Below, one piece after another: positions 24,781-33,121 of a stretch of 64,000 nucleotides of DNA (positions within the stretch are counted from its first letter, which is position 1; each line of letters begins with the position of its first letter). Location: the NCBI GenBank assembly GCA_045636925.1, contig JAZTYK010000001.1, forward strand, positions 1-64,000, in the 5' to 3' direction. Source of the stretch: JAZTYK01 sp045636925. Its GTDB lineage: Bacteria > Bacillota > Clostridia > Oscillospirales > Butyricicoccaceae. The notes under the pieces were generated by a model. That model saw nothing but the letters and a program-made list of their open reading frames with translations. It made no database searches and was not told the origin of the DNA. The translations under genes were made by a program, and so were the position numbers.

Positions 24781-25104
24781 ATGAAAATGATCATTGCCAT
24801 TCTGAATGCCGATGATGCTTCCACCGTTGTACAGAATCTGATGAAGAACGGTTTTTCCGTCACCAAGCTGTCCACCACCGGCGGCTTCCTCCGTGCCGGT
24901 AACGTTACCGTGCTGATTGGTGTTGACAACAGCAAGGTTCAGGACGTCATCGATATCATCTCTACCTACTCCAAGAGCCGCAAGCAGCTGATCCCCACCA
25001 CTTCCGAGGCCGGCATCAACTTCTATCCCTCCATGCCCGTAGAGGTTACCGTGGGTGGCGCTACCATCTTTGTTCTGGACGTAGAGCGTTTTGAAAAAGT
25101 CTGA
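24781..25104 (+). CDS. darA: Cyclic-di-AMP receptor (PII-like)
   Basis: A 107-aa PII-like trimeric protein (DarA/PstA/YaaQ). The family motifs MKMIIAILNADDA, the nucleotide-binding loop KLSTTGGFLRAGN and the C-terminal ATIFVLDVERFEKV are all present. It binds c-di-AMP in Firmicutes; its output is still unclear. The order darA-holB-ricT matches yaaQ-(yaaR)-holB-yaaT of Bacillus, without yaaR. AAAGGAGG precedes the start. Its stop overlaps the holB start by 1 nt. Confidence 0.94.
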   Translation: MKMIIAILNADDASTVVQNLMKNGFSVTKLSTTGGFLRAGNVTVLIGVDNSKVQDVIDIISTYSKSRKQLIPTTSEAGINFYPSMPVEVTVGGATIFVLDVERFEKV

Positions 25105-26003
25105 TGCGTCTTCCGCATCTGTTGGGGAATGAGCGGCTAAAGGCCGCTCTTTTCCGCTTGCCCCCCTCTGGTCTGGGCTCCGCCATTCTGTTGGATGGTC
25201 CCCAGGGCATCGGAAAGCGTACCGCAGCCCTTGACATTGTTTTGGGACTTTTGTGCAAAGACCCAAACGGTCCTTGCCTGCAATGCCCTACCTGCCGCAG
25301 GATTTTGGCCGGCAGTCATCCGGATGTGCACCGTCTGAGTTGCGATGCGCGTGCAGTAAAAGTCGATGACATCCGCGATTTGCGTGCAAAGAGCTTCATT
25401 CGCGCCAGCGAAAGCGACTTTAAGGTATTTGTCATCGAGCATGCGGACAAACTAAACCTGCAATCCCAAAATGCACTGCTCAAGGTGCTGGAAGAACCTT
25501 CATCTTCTGTCTTTATCCTCCTGTGCGAAAATCGGGAGGCCATGCTGCAAACCGTACGCTCCCGCTGCAAGCCTTTTCGTCTGTCACCGCTGGAGCCTGC
25601 CGCCATGGAGCAAATCCTGCGTCAGCAATATCCCGAAGCATCTGCCCTCCAGCTGCAATCCGCAATCGATGCCGCCCAAGGTGTTTTGGGTCGTGCACAG
25701 ACTTTCCTGCAGGGAGATGCCTCTAAGAGCCGCCTGCTGGCTGGTGAGTTTGTCACTGCCCTGCCGCAAGGCGAGCTTGCTGTATTTTCGGTCTGTCAAA
25801 GCCTGGGCAAACTGACCCGGGAAGAATATGCTGAGTTTTGTGACGAAAGCTGCCTGCTTTTGTGTGCCGCTGCCAAGGTAAGCGGCAGTTGGCGGCAGAT
25901 CAGCGTCTTTGAATATTTAAAAGAACAACGCGCCATGTTGGTGCAAAATCCCGCCCCCTCGGCACTTGCCGGAGCATTGGCGGCTTTTTGTGCCCAGTGC
26001 TAA
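25104..26003 (+). CDS. holB: DNA polymerase III subunit delta'
   Basis: A 299-aa clamp-loader subunit. It has a P-loop-like GPQGIGKRT near residue 33, a four-Cys zinc module (CKDPNGPCLQCPTC, about 50-63), and the SRC motif in TVRSRCKPF. Delta' opens and loads the sliding clamp with DnaX and delta. The start ATG at 25104 shares its A with the darA stop (TGATG). ricT follows 12 nt later. Confidence 0.9.
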   Translation: MRLPHLLGNERLKAALFRLPPSGLGSAILLDGPQGIGKRTAALDIVLGLLCKDPNGPCLQCPTCRRILAGSHPDVHRLSCDARAVKVDDIRDLRAKSFIRASESDFKVFVIEHADKLNLQSQNALLKVLEEPSSSVFILLCENREAMLQTVRSRCKPFRLSPLEPAAMEQILRQQYPEASALQLQSAIDAAQGVLGRAQTFLQGDASKSRLLAGEFVTALPQGELAVFSVCQSLGKLTREEYAEFCDESCLLLCAAAKVSGSWRQISVFEYLKEQRAMLVQNPAPSALAGALAAFCAQC

Positions 26004-26015
26004 GGAAGGAATCCC

Positions 26016-27185
26016 ATGACTGAAGTAATCGGTGTCCGATTTAAAAAAGTCGGAAAAGTATATTATTTTGACCCCAACGGCCTCCAGGTAGAAAAAGACC
26101 AGGCCGTTATTGTAGAAACCGCTCGCGGTGCTGAATATGGCGAAACCGTGATGGGTAATGAGATGGTGCCCGATGAGTCCATCGTCAGTCCTCTGAAAAA
26201 GGTTCTGCGCATTGCCACTGCCGCAGACCGCAAAACCATGGAGGAAAATCTTGTTTTTGAAGAAAAGGCATTCCAGACCTGCGAAGAAAAAATTGCCAAG
26301 CATCAGCTTGAAATGAAGCTGGTGGCTGTTGAATACACCTTTGACCGCAGCAAGATCCTCTTTTACTTCAGCGCCGACGGTCGTGTAGACTTCCGCGATC
26401 TGGTAAAAGATCTGGCCGGTGTCTTCCGCACCCGTATCGAGCTGCGCCAGATTGGCGTACGCGATGAGGCCAAAATGATCGGCGGTCTGGGCATCTGCGG
26501 TCGTCCTCTGTGCTGCAGCACCTTCCTGGATGATTTCCAGCCGGTGTCCATCAACATGGCAAAGGATCAGGGACTGTCTTTGAATCCTACCAAGATTTCC
26601 GGCACCTGCGGCAGGCTGATGTGCTGCCTGAAGTATGAGAACGAGGCGTATCAAGAGCTTCTGCGTACCACACCCCCCAACGAAAGCCTGGTAGATACCC
26701 CTCAGGGTCGCGGCACGATCATCGACACCTCCCTGCTGAAGGGCTGCTGCAAGGTTCGCCTGCAGAATAACCCCGATACCCCCGTGACCTTCCGTTGTGA
26801 TGAGTGCACCGTATTGCGTGCCGGTCGTGAAAAAGGCCCCCGTCCGCAAGAACCCAAGGCCGCCAAGGCTGAAAAGCCTGCCGAAAAACCGGTTGCCGAA
26901 TCTCTGCGTGATACATTTGAATCTGTCGAAGTGCAGCAGCCCGCCGCACCGGCAGAAGCACCTGTCGCCGAGGACAAGCCTCGCCAGCAGCAGCGCCGCC
27001 GCCACGACCGTGGTCCGAAGCCTGCTGTCCAGGGCGAACAGCCTGCTGTTCAGCCCGAACAAAAGCCTGATGCTGCAAACAAACAGCAAACGGAAGGCGA
27101 ACAGCGTCCGCGTCAGAATAAACACCGTCACCGCAACCGCCGCCGTCATCACAACGGCGATTCCAACACCGCAAAATCCGAATAA
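26016..27185 (+). CDS. ricT: RicT/YaaT PSP1-domain protein
   Basis: A 389-aa PSP1-domain protein. Conserved Cys motifs GICGRPLCC and TCGRLMCCLKYE match RicT, which with RicA and RicF binds Fe-S clusters and promotes RNase Y-dependent mRNA maturation and sporulation in Bacillus. The conserved part ends near residue 270. The remaining ~120 residues form an Ala/Pro/Gln/Arg-rich low-complexity tail ending in His/Arg clusters, not found in the Bacillus protein. The tail may bind RNA; this is inference. Confidence 0.9.
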   Translation: MTEVIGVRFKKVGKVYYFDPNGLQVEKDQAVIVETARGAEYGETVMGNEMVPDESIVSPLKKVLRIATAADRKTMEENLVFEEKAFQTCEEKIAKHQLEMKLVAVEYTFDRSKILFYFSADGRVDFRDLVKDLAGVFRTRIELRQIGVRDEAKMIGGLGICGRPLCCSTFLDDFQPVSINMAKDQGLSLNPTKISGTCGRLMCCLKYENEAYQELLRTTPPNESLVDTPQGRGTIIDTSLLKGCCKVRLQNNPDTPVTFRCDECTVLRAGREKGPRPQEPKAAKAEKPAEKPVAESLRDTFESVEVQQPAAPAEAPVAEDKPRQQQRRRHDRGPKPAVQGEQPAVQPEQKPDAANKQQTEGEQRPRQNKHRHRNRRRHHNGDSNTAKSE

Positions 27186-27192
27186 ACGTCTT

Positions 27193-27224
27193 AACAGCCT
27201 GCCCTTGCGGGCAGGCTGTTTTGC
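27193..27224 (+). terminator. Terminator after ricT
   Basis: AACAGCCTGCCC / GGGCAGGCTGTT with TTGC loop, then TTTGC. Confidence 0.85.
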
Positions 27225-27268
27225 AAAGCAACCTATTTTTGCGTCTTTTGCGTTCACGGGAGGTATGC

Positions 27269-28663
27269 ATGAAATATTCTGCCAAAACCCTTTTTGATCC
27301 CGGCTTTTTACGCCACGCTTTTTCCATTGCGTTGCCGGTAGCCATTCAGCAGTTGGTGGCCGCTTCGGTTAATATGATCGACGTCATTATGATCGGCAGC
27401 CTTGGCGATGGTGCTGTTGCAGCTGCCGGTGCCGCCAATCAGATTTTCTTTCTGCTCAGTCTTGCCCTCTTCGGTATTGCCTCGGGTGCTACCGTTTTCC
27501 TCTCCCAATTTTGGGGTACCCGTGACAAAGACAATGTTCACCGCACCGGCAGTCTGATGTTGCTGATTGGCGCTGTTGCCACATTGGTTTTCACTTTGGG
27601 CGCGCTGTTTATCCCTCGCTATTTGGTGCAGTTTTATGTGCACGAGGCCTATGTAGTTGACTTGGCGGCAGATTACCTGTTTATCGTTGGCTTCAGTTAT
27701 CCCATCACTGCCCTTAGCATGATCTTTTCCACCATTTGCCGCTGCACCGGTAATGTGCGGCTCCCCACTGTGACCAGCGTTGTTTCGGTAATCACCAATG
27801 CCGTTGGCAATGCGGTTCTGATTTTCGGTCTGTTTGGCTTCCCGGCTATGGGACTGCGGGGCGCAGCCATTGCGACCGTATTTGCTCGCGTGCTGGAAGC
27901 TGGCGTTCTGCTCTTTACCATTTACCGAAATCGCCTGCCCGCGGCAATTCCCCTGCAAAAGATCTTCCAGTTGGAACGCGGCTTTGTCAAAACCTATGTT
28001 CGCACGACACTTCCGGTGCTGTTTAACGAGATTCTTTGGTCCATCGGCAACTCTTTGTACAACGTTGCTTATGGGCAGCTTGGCACCAGTGCCGTTGCGG
28101 CAGTACAAATCACCGGCACAGTGATGCAGCTGTTCTTTGTCCTGCAGCGCGGTATCGGCAGTGCCTGCAGCATTATGATCGGACAACGCATCGGCGCCGA
28201 TGACGAAGACGGTGCCATTCTCGACAGCCGACGATTTACCTTATTGATGCCTTTGGCCGGTCTGTTTATCTGCTTTATGATTCTCTTGACCACGCCGCTG
28301 ATTTTGTCGCTGTACAGTGTGACAGAAGAAACCCTGCACTTTGCCTGGCAGCTGCTGATGCTGAATGCGATCCTGTTTACCATTCGTCCCATGGGCAATG
28401 GCATCGTAGTCGGCATTCTGCGCAGTGGCGGTGACACCCTGTATGCCGCTATCGTAGACGTAGGCGCTGTTTGGCTCTTTGGCGTCCCACTGGCTTTCTT
28501 GGGCATCCACCTGGGTTTCCCCCTGTGGGGTGTGTTTCTCTGTGTCGCCAGCGAAGACATCGTCAAGCTGATCGTTGCCATTCCCCGCCTGCTTAGCAAC
28601 AAATGGATCAAAAACGTTGCTTCTCAGCTGCAGGATGGCAGAAACACAAATCCCGAACAATAA
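27269..28663 (+). CDS. MATE-family efflux transporter
   Basis: A 464-aa membrane protein with about 12 transmembrane helices and the MatE repeats. The N-terminal signature ALPVAIQQLVAASVNMIDVIMIGSLG and GAANQIFFL are typical, and the second half repeats the motif (LPVLFNEILWSIGNSLYNVAYGQLG). It would export drugs or metabolites using a sodium or proton gradient. GGGAGGT lies before 27269; the upstream in-frame ATG at 27221 falls near the ricT terminator. Confidence 0.92.
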   Translation: MKYSAKTLFDPGFLRHAFSIALPVAIQQLVAASVNMIDVIMIGSLGDGAVAAAGAANQIFFLLSLALFGIASGATVFLSQFWGTRDKDNVHRTGSLMLLIGAVATLVFTLGALFIPRYLVQFYVHEAYVVDLAADYLFIVGFSYPITALSMIFSTICRCTGNVRLPTVTSVVSVITNAVGNAVLIFGLFGFPAMGLRGAAIATVFARVLEAGVLLFTIYRNRLPAAIPLQKIFQLERGFVKTYVRTTLPVLFNEILWSIGNSLYNVAYGQLGTSAVAAVQITGTVMQLFFVLQRGIGSACSIMIGQRIGADDEDGAILDSRRFTLLMPLAGLFICFMILLTTPLILSLYSVTEETLHFAWQLLMLNAILFTIRPMGNGIVVGILRSGGDTLYAAIVDVGAVWLFGVPLAFLGIHLGFPLWGVFLCVASEDIVKLIVAIPRLLSNKWIKNVASQLQDGRNTNPEQ

Positions 28664-28679
28664 CCAGATCTTTATACAA

Positions 28680-28712
28680 AAACAGCCTGCAAGCATCGCT
28701 TGCAGGCTGTTT
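28680..28712. terminator. Bidirectional terminator
   Basis: AAACAGCCTGCAAGC / GCTTGCAGGCTGTTT stem with a 3-nt loop, between convergent MATE and M20 genes. Confidence 0.92.
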
Positions 28713-28717
28713 CATCT

Positions 28718-30154
28718 TTATTCGGATTTAGGCATGATCACCGGTTTCTTTCCCGGTGCCATCAGTCCGGCTGGCTTTGCGCCGGTGGTCTCACGGCATT
28801 CTGCCATAGCATCATCCAAAAATCCGGGCTGTGTCATAGCACGAAGCGCTGTAACCGCCAGCACCTTGGCTGCGTGCACAGTGCCCTTTTCTGCCACTGT
28901 ACTGCCGCTGAACGCGGTTGCCTGCCAGCTGTGGCCGGGTGTGCCCAAGGGCATGGTCACGCCAAAATACTGTGCCGTAGGCACACAGTGACTGGCATCG
29001 CCTACGTCGGTAGAGCCGCCCATCACACCGTCGTGAGGCACATAAGGCACCACACCCTGATGGAACAAACCGTTGGGCACGGTGCTCTTTGGCAGCCCCA
29101 GGCGTTCCATCATATTGCCGGCATGTGCCAACTCACCGGGGGTATATCCTTCCTGGAAGGCCGCTGCCAACGCCTGCTCCTTAGCGTCAAACTCAGGCAG
29201 AGGCAGTTCTTCCAGCACCTGCTGCAGCAAACGACTTAAATGCTGATTGGGCACAAAGTTTGCCACACAGTCTTTGGGACAAATCTCCACCTCGGTCTCG
29301 GTCATCATGGCTGCACCCTGTGCCACCTTGCACAGCCGGGTATACAGCTCTTTGGCCATATCTGCTTTGGGACCACGGACATAGTAACGGTTGCACACGT
29401 AATCCTGCACCACATTGGGTGCCTTTCCGCCGGCGTCCTGATATGCATAGTGCAAACGTGCCCGTTCGGGCATATGCTCACGCAGGTAATTGGCACCCAC
29501 ATTCATCAGCTCGGCTGCGTCCAAGGCACTGCGACCCATTTCCGGGCTGGATGCCGCATGGGCTGAGCGTCCGCGGAATACAAAATCTACCGTCATGACA
29601 GCAAGACTTCCGCCACCTACCACTGCATTCACATCACCGGGATGCCAGGTAAGGCAGGCATCTACGTCGGCAAAACAACCGGCTTCTGCCATAAAAGCCT
29701 TTCCGCTGCCATCTTCTTCACCCGGGCAGCCATAAAAACGCACGGTGCCGGGCATGTCATTGGCTTTCAGATATTCTGCCAGCGCCACTGCCGCACCAAA
29801 GGCACCTGCACCCAAATTATTATGTCCGCAGCCATGACCGCACTGCTGACCGGACACAGGTAAATGCTCAGGTCTATCCCATACAGACTGAGACAAACCG
29901 GGCAAGGCATCAAACTCACCCAAAAACGCCATCACAGGCTTACTGTTGCCCCATTCACCGCAGAATGCAGTGGGGATGTCTGCCAAGCCTTCAGTGATTC
30001 TGGCACCTGCCTTAGTCAGTGCGGCGCGGTAAGTTTCCAGCGCATGGTATTCACCCATACCAATTTCCGGATGCAGCCAAATGTCACGGCTGATCTGCAC
30101 GATGTCGGCAGCATGATCTTCTACCAGCTGCAGCAACATTGCTTCTTGACTCAT
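28718..30154 (-). CDS. M20 amidohydrolase, AbgB-like
   Basis: A 478-aa M20-family metal-dependent amidohydrolase closest to the B subunit of p-aminobenzoyl-glutamate hydrolase. Motifs are HPEIGMGEY, the metal-binding HGCGHNNLG, PGEEDGSGKAFM, and RSAHAASSPEMGRSALDAAEL at the dimerisation insert. AbgB works with AbgA on folate breakdown products, but no abgA or abgT is present here. A broader amidase function on N-acyl amino acids or peptides is equally possible. The start has GGAGGGG upstream. Confidence 0.88.
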   Translation of the reverse strand: MSQEAMLLQLVEDHAADIVQISRDIWLHPEIGMGEYHALETYRAALTKAGARITEGLADIPTAFCGEWGNSKPVMAFLGEFDALPGLSQSVWDRPEHLPVSGQQCGHGCGHNNLGAGAFGAAVALAEYLKANDMPGTVRFYGCPGEEDGSGKAFMAEAGCFADVDACLTWHPGDVNAVVGGGSLAVMTVDFVFRGRSAHAASSPEMGRSALDAAELMNVGANYLREHMPERARLHYAYQDAGGKAPNVVQDYVCNRYYVRGPKADMAKELYTRLCKVAQGAAMMTETEVEICPKDCVANFVPNQHLSRLLQQVLEELPLPEFDAKEQALAAAFQEGYTPGELAHAGNMMERLGLPKSTVPNGLFHQGVVPYVPHDGVMGGSTDVGDASHCVPTAQYFGVTMPLGTPGHSWQATAFSGSTVAEKGTVHAAKVLAVTALRAMTQPGFLDDAMAECRETTGAKPAGLMAPGKKPVIMPKSE

Positions 30155-30174
30155 GGAATCCCCTCCATTGCAAA

Positions 30175-30202
30175 ATATCCCCCGACGGCTGTCGGGGGAT
30201 AT
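30175..30202 (-). terminator. Terminator after tsf
   Basis: ATATCCCCCGAC / GTCGGGGGATAT stem; reverse-strand reading ends ATATTTTGC. Confidence 0.75.
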
Positions 30203-30215
30203 GATTCAGCTTGTC

Positions 30216-31133
30216 TTATTTGCCCAGCTGCTTTGCGATCTCTTCTGCGAAGTTCTCCTGCTTCTTCTCGATGCCCTCGCCCTTAGCGAAACGGACAGCA
30301 TCCTTGAAGGTCACAGTGCCACCCAGCTCCTTGGCAGCGGCAGCGATATACTTCTCAACGGAGAAAGCATTGTCCTTAACGAACTCCTGCTGCAGCAGGC
30401 AGTTCTCAGCGTAGAACTTGTTCAGCTTGCCGTCAACGATCTTAGCCTTAACCTGCTCGGGCTTGCCAGCCATCTTGGGATCGTTGTCCATCTGAGCCAT
30501 CATGATCTTCTTCTCCTCAGCCAGAACGTCCTCAGTAACCTGAGACTTGTCCCAGAAGCGGGGATTCAGAGCAGCGATCTGCATAGCAACGTCCTTACCG
30601 ATCTCCTCGACCTTCTCTTCCAGGCCAGCGGAAACTTCCAGGTTGACCAGAACGCCGATCTTGCCGCCGGCATGGATGTAGGGAACGGAAACACCCTCAG
30701 CAAAGCGAGCGAAACGACGAACCTTGATGTTCTCGCCGATAACCAGAACCATCTCCTGCTGCTGCTCCAGAACGGTGCGGCCCTCAGCGTACTCAGCGGC
30801 CATCAGAGCATCCAGATCAGCGGGATTAGCCTTAGCAACAGCAACGGCAACACCCTTAACAAAGTCAACGAACTTCTCGTTCTTAGCAACAAAGTCGGTC
30901 TCAGCATTGACCTCGACCACAACACCGACACCGTCGATGTTGGCGGCATAAGCCATACCCTCAGCAGCGATGCGGCTGGCCTTCTTCTGAGAAGCAGCCA
31001 GGCCCTTTTCGCGCAGGTATTCAACAGCCTTGTCCATATCGCCGTCGGTAGCAGCCAGAGCCTTCTTGCAGTCCATCATGCCAACGCCGGTCATCTCGCG
31101 CAGATTCTTAACATCAGTTGCAGTAAATGCCAT
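30216..31133 (-). CDS. tsf: Translation elongation factor Ts
   Basis: A 305-aa guanine-nucleotide exchange factor for EF-Tu. The N-terminal UBA-like domain has VKNLREMTGVGMMDCKKAL. The core NTETDF-type motif appears as VNAETDFVAKN, and a dimer/C-terminal module runs to the end. Codon use is strongly biased, as expected for a high-expression gene. It lies 77 nt downstream of rpsB, with an intergenic hairpin between. Confidence 0.97.
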   Translation of the reverse strand: MAFTATDVKNLREMTGVGMMDCKKALAATDGDMDKAVEYLREKGLAASQKKASRIAAEGMAYAANIDGVGVVVEVNAETDFVAKNEKFVDFVKGVAVAVAKANPADLDALMAAEYAEGRTVLEQQQEMVLVIGENIKVRRFARFAEGVSVPYIHAGGKIGVLVNLEVSAGLEEKVEEIGKDVAMQIAALNPRFWDKSQVTEDVLAEEKKIMMAQMDNDPKMAGKPEQVKAKIVDGKLNKFYAENCLLQQEFVKDNAFSVEKYIAAAAKELGGTVTFKDAVRFAKGEGIEKKQENFAEEIAKQLGK

Positions 31134-31163
31134 TTTATTTTCCTCCTAAATGATTAATGAGAA

Positions 31164-31193
31164 AACGGGGCGGTACCGGAGCACCGCCCCGTT
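31164..31193 (-). terminator. Hairpin between rpsB and tsf (attenuator-like)
   Basis: AACGGGGCGGT / ACCGCCCCGTT 11-bp stem; reverse-strand reading continues TTCTCATT. It may reduce tsf transcription relative to rpsB or stabilise the rpsB message. Confidence 0.6.
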
Positions 31194-31210
31194 GATTAGT
31201 TCCGGGTCAA

Positions 31211-32011
31211 TTATTCGGCCACGATCTCTTCAGCGGTCTTGGAAGCACGCTTCTTGGGAGCGCGGGGAGTGGTGTCAACAGCCACCTGCTCCTCAGCAGC
31301 AACGGTCTCGTCGCTGACGGACAGCTCTTCGCCCTGACGGCCCTCGGTGACAGCAGCGCCCATGGCGGATGCGATCAGACGGATGGCACGGATGGCGTCG
31401 TCGTTGCCGGGGATGACGTAGTCAGCATCATCGGGATCACAGTTGGTGTCAACGATGGCGATGACGGGGATGCCCAGCTTCTTGGCCTCTGCGATGGCGT
31501 TCTTTTCCTTGCGCAGGTCAACAACGAACATAGCAGCGGGCAGCTTCTTCATTTCCTTAACGCCGCCCAGGTACTTCTCCAGCTTTTCGATCTCCAGCTT
31601 CAGCTTGATAACTTCCTTCTTGGGCAGCAGATCGAAGGTGCCGTCCTCGCTCATGCGGTTCAGCTGATTCAGACGCTCAACGCGCTTACGCATGGTCTTG
31701 AAGTTGGTCAGCATACCACCCAGCCAACGAGCGTTGACGTAGTACATACCGACCTTCTCGGCCTCTTCCTTCATGGCTTCCTGAGCCTGCTTCTTGGTAC
31801 CGACAAACAGAATGCTGCCGCCCTGAGCAGCCAGGTCACGGACGAAGAAGTAAGCTTCTTCCAGCTTCTTCACGGTCTTCTGCAGGTCGGTGATATAGAT
31901 GCCGTTGCGCTCCATAAAGATGTATTCGCTCATCTTGGGGTTCCAGCGGCGGGTCTGATGTCCGAAGTGGACGCCTGCTTCCAGCAGTTGTTTCATGGAA
32001 ATGACTGACAT
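31211..32011 (-). CDS. rpsB: 30S ribosomal protein S2
   Basis: A 266-aa S2 protein. MSVISMKQLLEAGVHFGHQTRRWNPKM is the standard N terminus and sets the start at 32011, with AAAGGAGG just upstream; the open frame runs on into the leader. PAAMFVVDLRKEKNAI and VDTNCDPDDADYVIPGND are hallmark blocks. The C-terminal extension is Ala/Glu-rich with basic KKRASK. The long leader (about 125 nt from the -10 box) could hold autoregulatory structure, but I see no recognised motif. Confidence 0.97.
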   Translation of the reverse strand: MSVISMKQLLEAGVHFGHQTRRWNPKMSEYIFMERNGIYITDLQKTVKKLEEAYFFVRDLAAQGGSILFVGTKKQAQEAMKEEAEKVGMYYVNARWLGGMLTNFKTMRKRVERLNQLNRMSEDGTFDLLPKKEVIKLKLEIEKLEKYLGGVKEMKKLPAAMFVVDLRKEKNAIAEAKKLGIPVIAIVDTNCDPDDADYVIPGNDDAIRAIRLIASAMGAAVTEGRQGEELSVSDETVAAEEQVAVDTTPRAPKKRASKTAEEIVAE

Positions 32012-32141
32012 TGTAATGTCCTCCTTTTGGTTATTTATTCCTCCACCACGCTCATTGAAGACGGCCTCCGTTTCCGGCAACCACCGCCCCCTTACGAGGT
32101 GTGTGTCGTCTGTTCGGCTTTCCATAATCCGACAGCTTAAA

Positions 32142-32170
32142 TATAATACCACAACCGTCGCTCGATTGCA
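32142..32170 (-). promoter_or_regulatory. Promoter for rpsB-tsf
   Basis: Reverse strand: TTGCAA (32170-32165), 17-nt spacer, TATTAT (32147-32142). Confidence 0.75.
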
Positions 32171-32227
32171 AGTTTTTTCTTTTGATTTTCCCAGTTTTTA
32201 TCAGAAAAAATCATCATTTTAATAAGA

Positions 32228-32252
32228 CGAAGGCCCCTGCACGGGGCCTTCG
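32228..32252 (-). terminator. Terminator after thiT
   Basis: CGAAGGCCCC / GGGGCCTTCG stem with TGCA-type loop; followed on the reverse strand by TCTTATT. Confidence 0.85.
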
Positions 32253-32263
32253 CCACATTGATT

Positions 32264-32836
32264 TTACTTCACCTCAAACAAGATGTGCGCCTTCTTGTAC
32301 AGCAACATCAAAACCGCGATGGCGACGACGCAGTTCAGCGACATGTAAATGCCGTTGTACAGCATAGAATACAGCCACACATTGTTCATGGCCATGCCCA
32401 GATATACATCGGGCATCCATTCGCCCCACAGGATCACACCACTGAGGGTGTGGATAAACCAGCGGGCAGTGCTGCCGGCCAAAGTACCCAGCACCAAACC
32501 GGAAAGTTTGGGTTTCTTCCACAGACCGCAGACGCCACAGACCAGATATGCTACGGAATAATCCAGCAGCATGGCCTGCCAACCGTAACCGATGCCCTCA
32601 GTCAGCAGGCACTTCAGCGTGCCGAATACCAATCCGGCAGCCAAGCCCCAGCTGAAGCCGTGGCGGAAGCAAATGAGAAAGATGGGGATCATCACAAAGC
32701 CCACCGATCCGCCTGCGGCACCCAGCTCCAGCTCTACATAGCTGAGTGCCAGTGCCACGGCTACCATCACCGCCACCTCACAAAGGGTCTTGATCTTTTG
32801 ACTGCTTGTTCGTTTGTTGTTTTGACTTTCGCTCAT
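32264..32836 (-). CDS. thiT: Energy-coupled thiamine transporter S component
   Basis: A 190-aa membrane protein with six predicted helices. It matches ThiT, the thiamine-binding S component of ECF transporters, which docks with the shared EcfA/A'/T module. Conserved blocks are VMVAVALALSYVELE, GGSVGFVMIPIF and the helix-6-side GVILWGEWMPD that includes thiamine-contacting Trp. The assignment is confirmed by the TPP riboswitch upstream. The start at 32836 has AAAGGAGG before it. Confidence 0.95.
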   Translation of the reverse strand: MSESQNNKRTSSQKIKTLCEVAVMVAVALALSYVELELGAAGGSVGFVMIPIFLICFRHGFSWGLAAGLVFGTLKCLLTEGIGYGWQAMLLDYSVAYLVCGVCGLWKKPKLSGLVLGTLAGSTARWFIHTLSGVILWGEWMPDVYLGMAMNNVWLYSMLYNGIYMSLNCVVAIAVLMLLYKKAHILFEVK

Positions 32837-32875
32837 GTTTTGTCCTCCTTTACTTTGGGAAGTTCGAGGAACAAA

Positions 32876-32910
32876 CAAAAAAGTCGCACTGTCCGTAGGA
32901 ACAGTGCGAC
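32876..32910 (-). terminator. Riboswitch-controlled terminator upstream of thiT
   Basis: GTCGCACTGT / ACAGTGCGAC perfect 10-bp stem followed by TTTTTTGTTTG on the reverse strand. Its loop (32894-32901) is perfectly complementary to the 3' strand of the aptamer (32930-32937). Confidence 0.92.
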
Positions 32911-32924
32911 ACATTGCTCATTCA

Positions 32925-33070
32925 ATCGCTTCCTACGCCGGCATGACCCGGATCAGGTAATAAGGGACTGTGCGGCATATACGCACGATCTCAGCCGGTT
33001 TGCACCGACGCCCCTGCTCTTGGTTGCAACACTTCTTCACCGGTCTGCAGCCCGACGAGGAAAGCATTGC
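32925..33070 (-). promoter_or_regulatory. TPP (THI-box) riboswitch
   Basis: Reverse-strand sequence carries the conserved thiamine-pyrophosphate aptamer elements: CTGAGA (32994-32989), ACCTGATC (32958-32951), and the closing GCCGGCGTAGGAAGCG. P1 forms between CAAT..TTTCC near 33069-33058 and GGAAGCGATTG near 32934-32923. The P3 arm is unusually long, and an extra small hairpin (GTGCG/CGCAC, 32970-32986) follows CTGAGA. TPP binding should favour the downstream terminator and turn thiT off. Confidence 0.95.
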
Positions 33071-33086
33071 CATTCAGTTCATGTTT

Positions 33087-33115
33087 ATTATAGGCAAGGC
33101 AAACTGCCTTGTCAA
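33087..33115 (-). promoter_or_regulatory. Consensus promoter for thiT
   Basis: Reverse strand: TTGACA (33115-33110), 17-nt spacer, TATAAT (33092-33087), all perfect. It begins 7 nt after the hprK stop codon. Confidence 0.9.
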
Positions 33116-33121
33116 GCTATT

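Noticed and set aside
23572..25266. 564-codon open frame antisense to the racemase-like and darA/holB genes
   Set aside because: It covers several well-supported forward genes and their promoter, and carries no domain.
32012..32141. Ribosomal-protein autoregulatory leader of rpsB
   Set aside because: The leader is long enough, but I could not recognise a specific conserved structure, so it is only noted in the rpsB entry.
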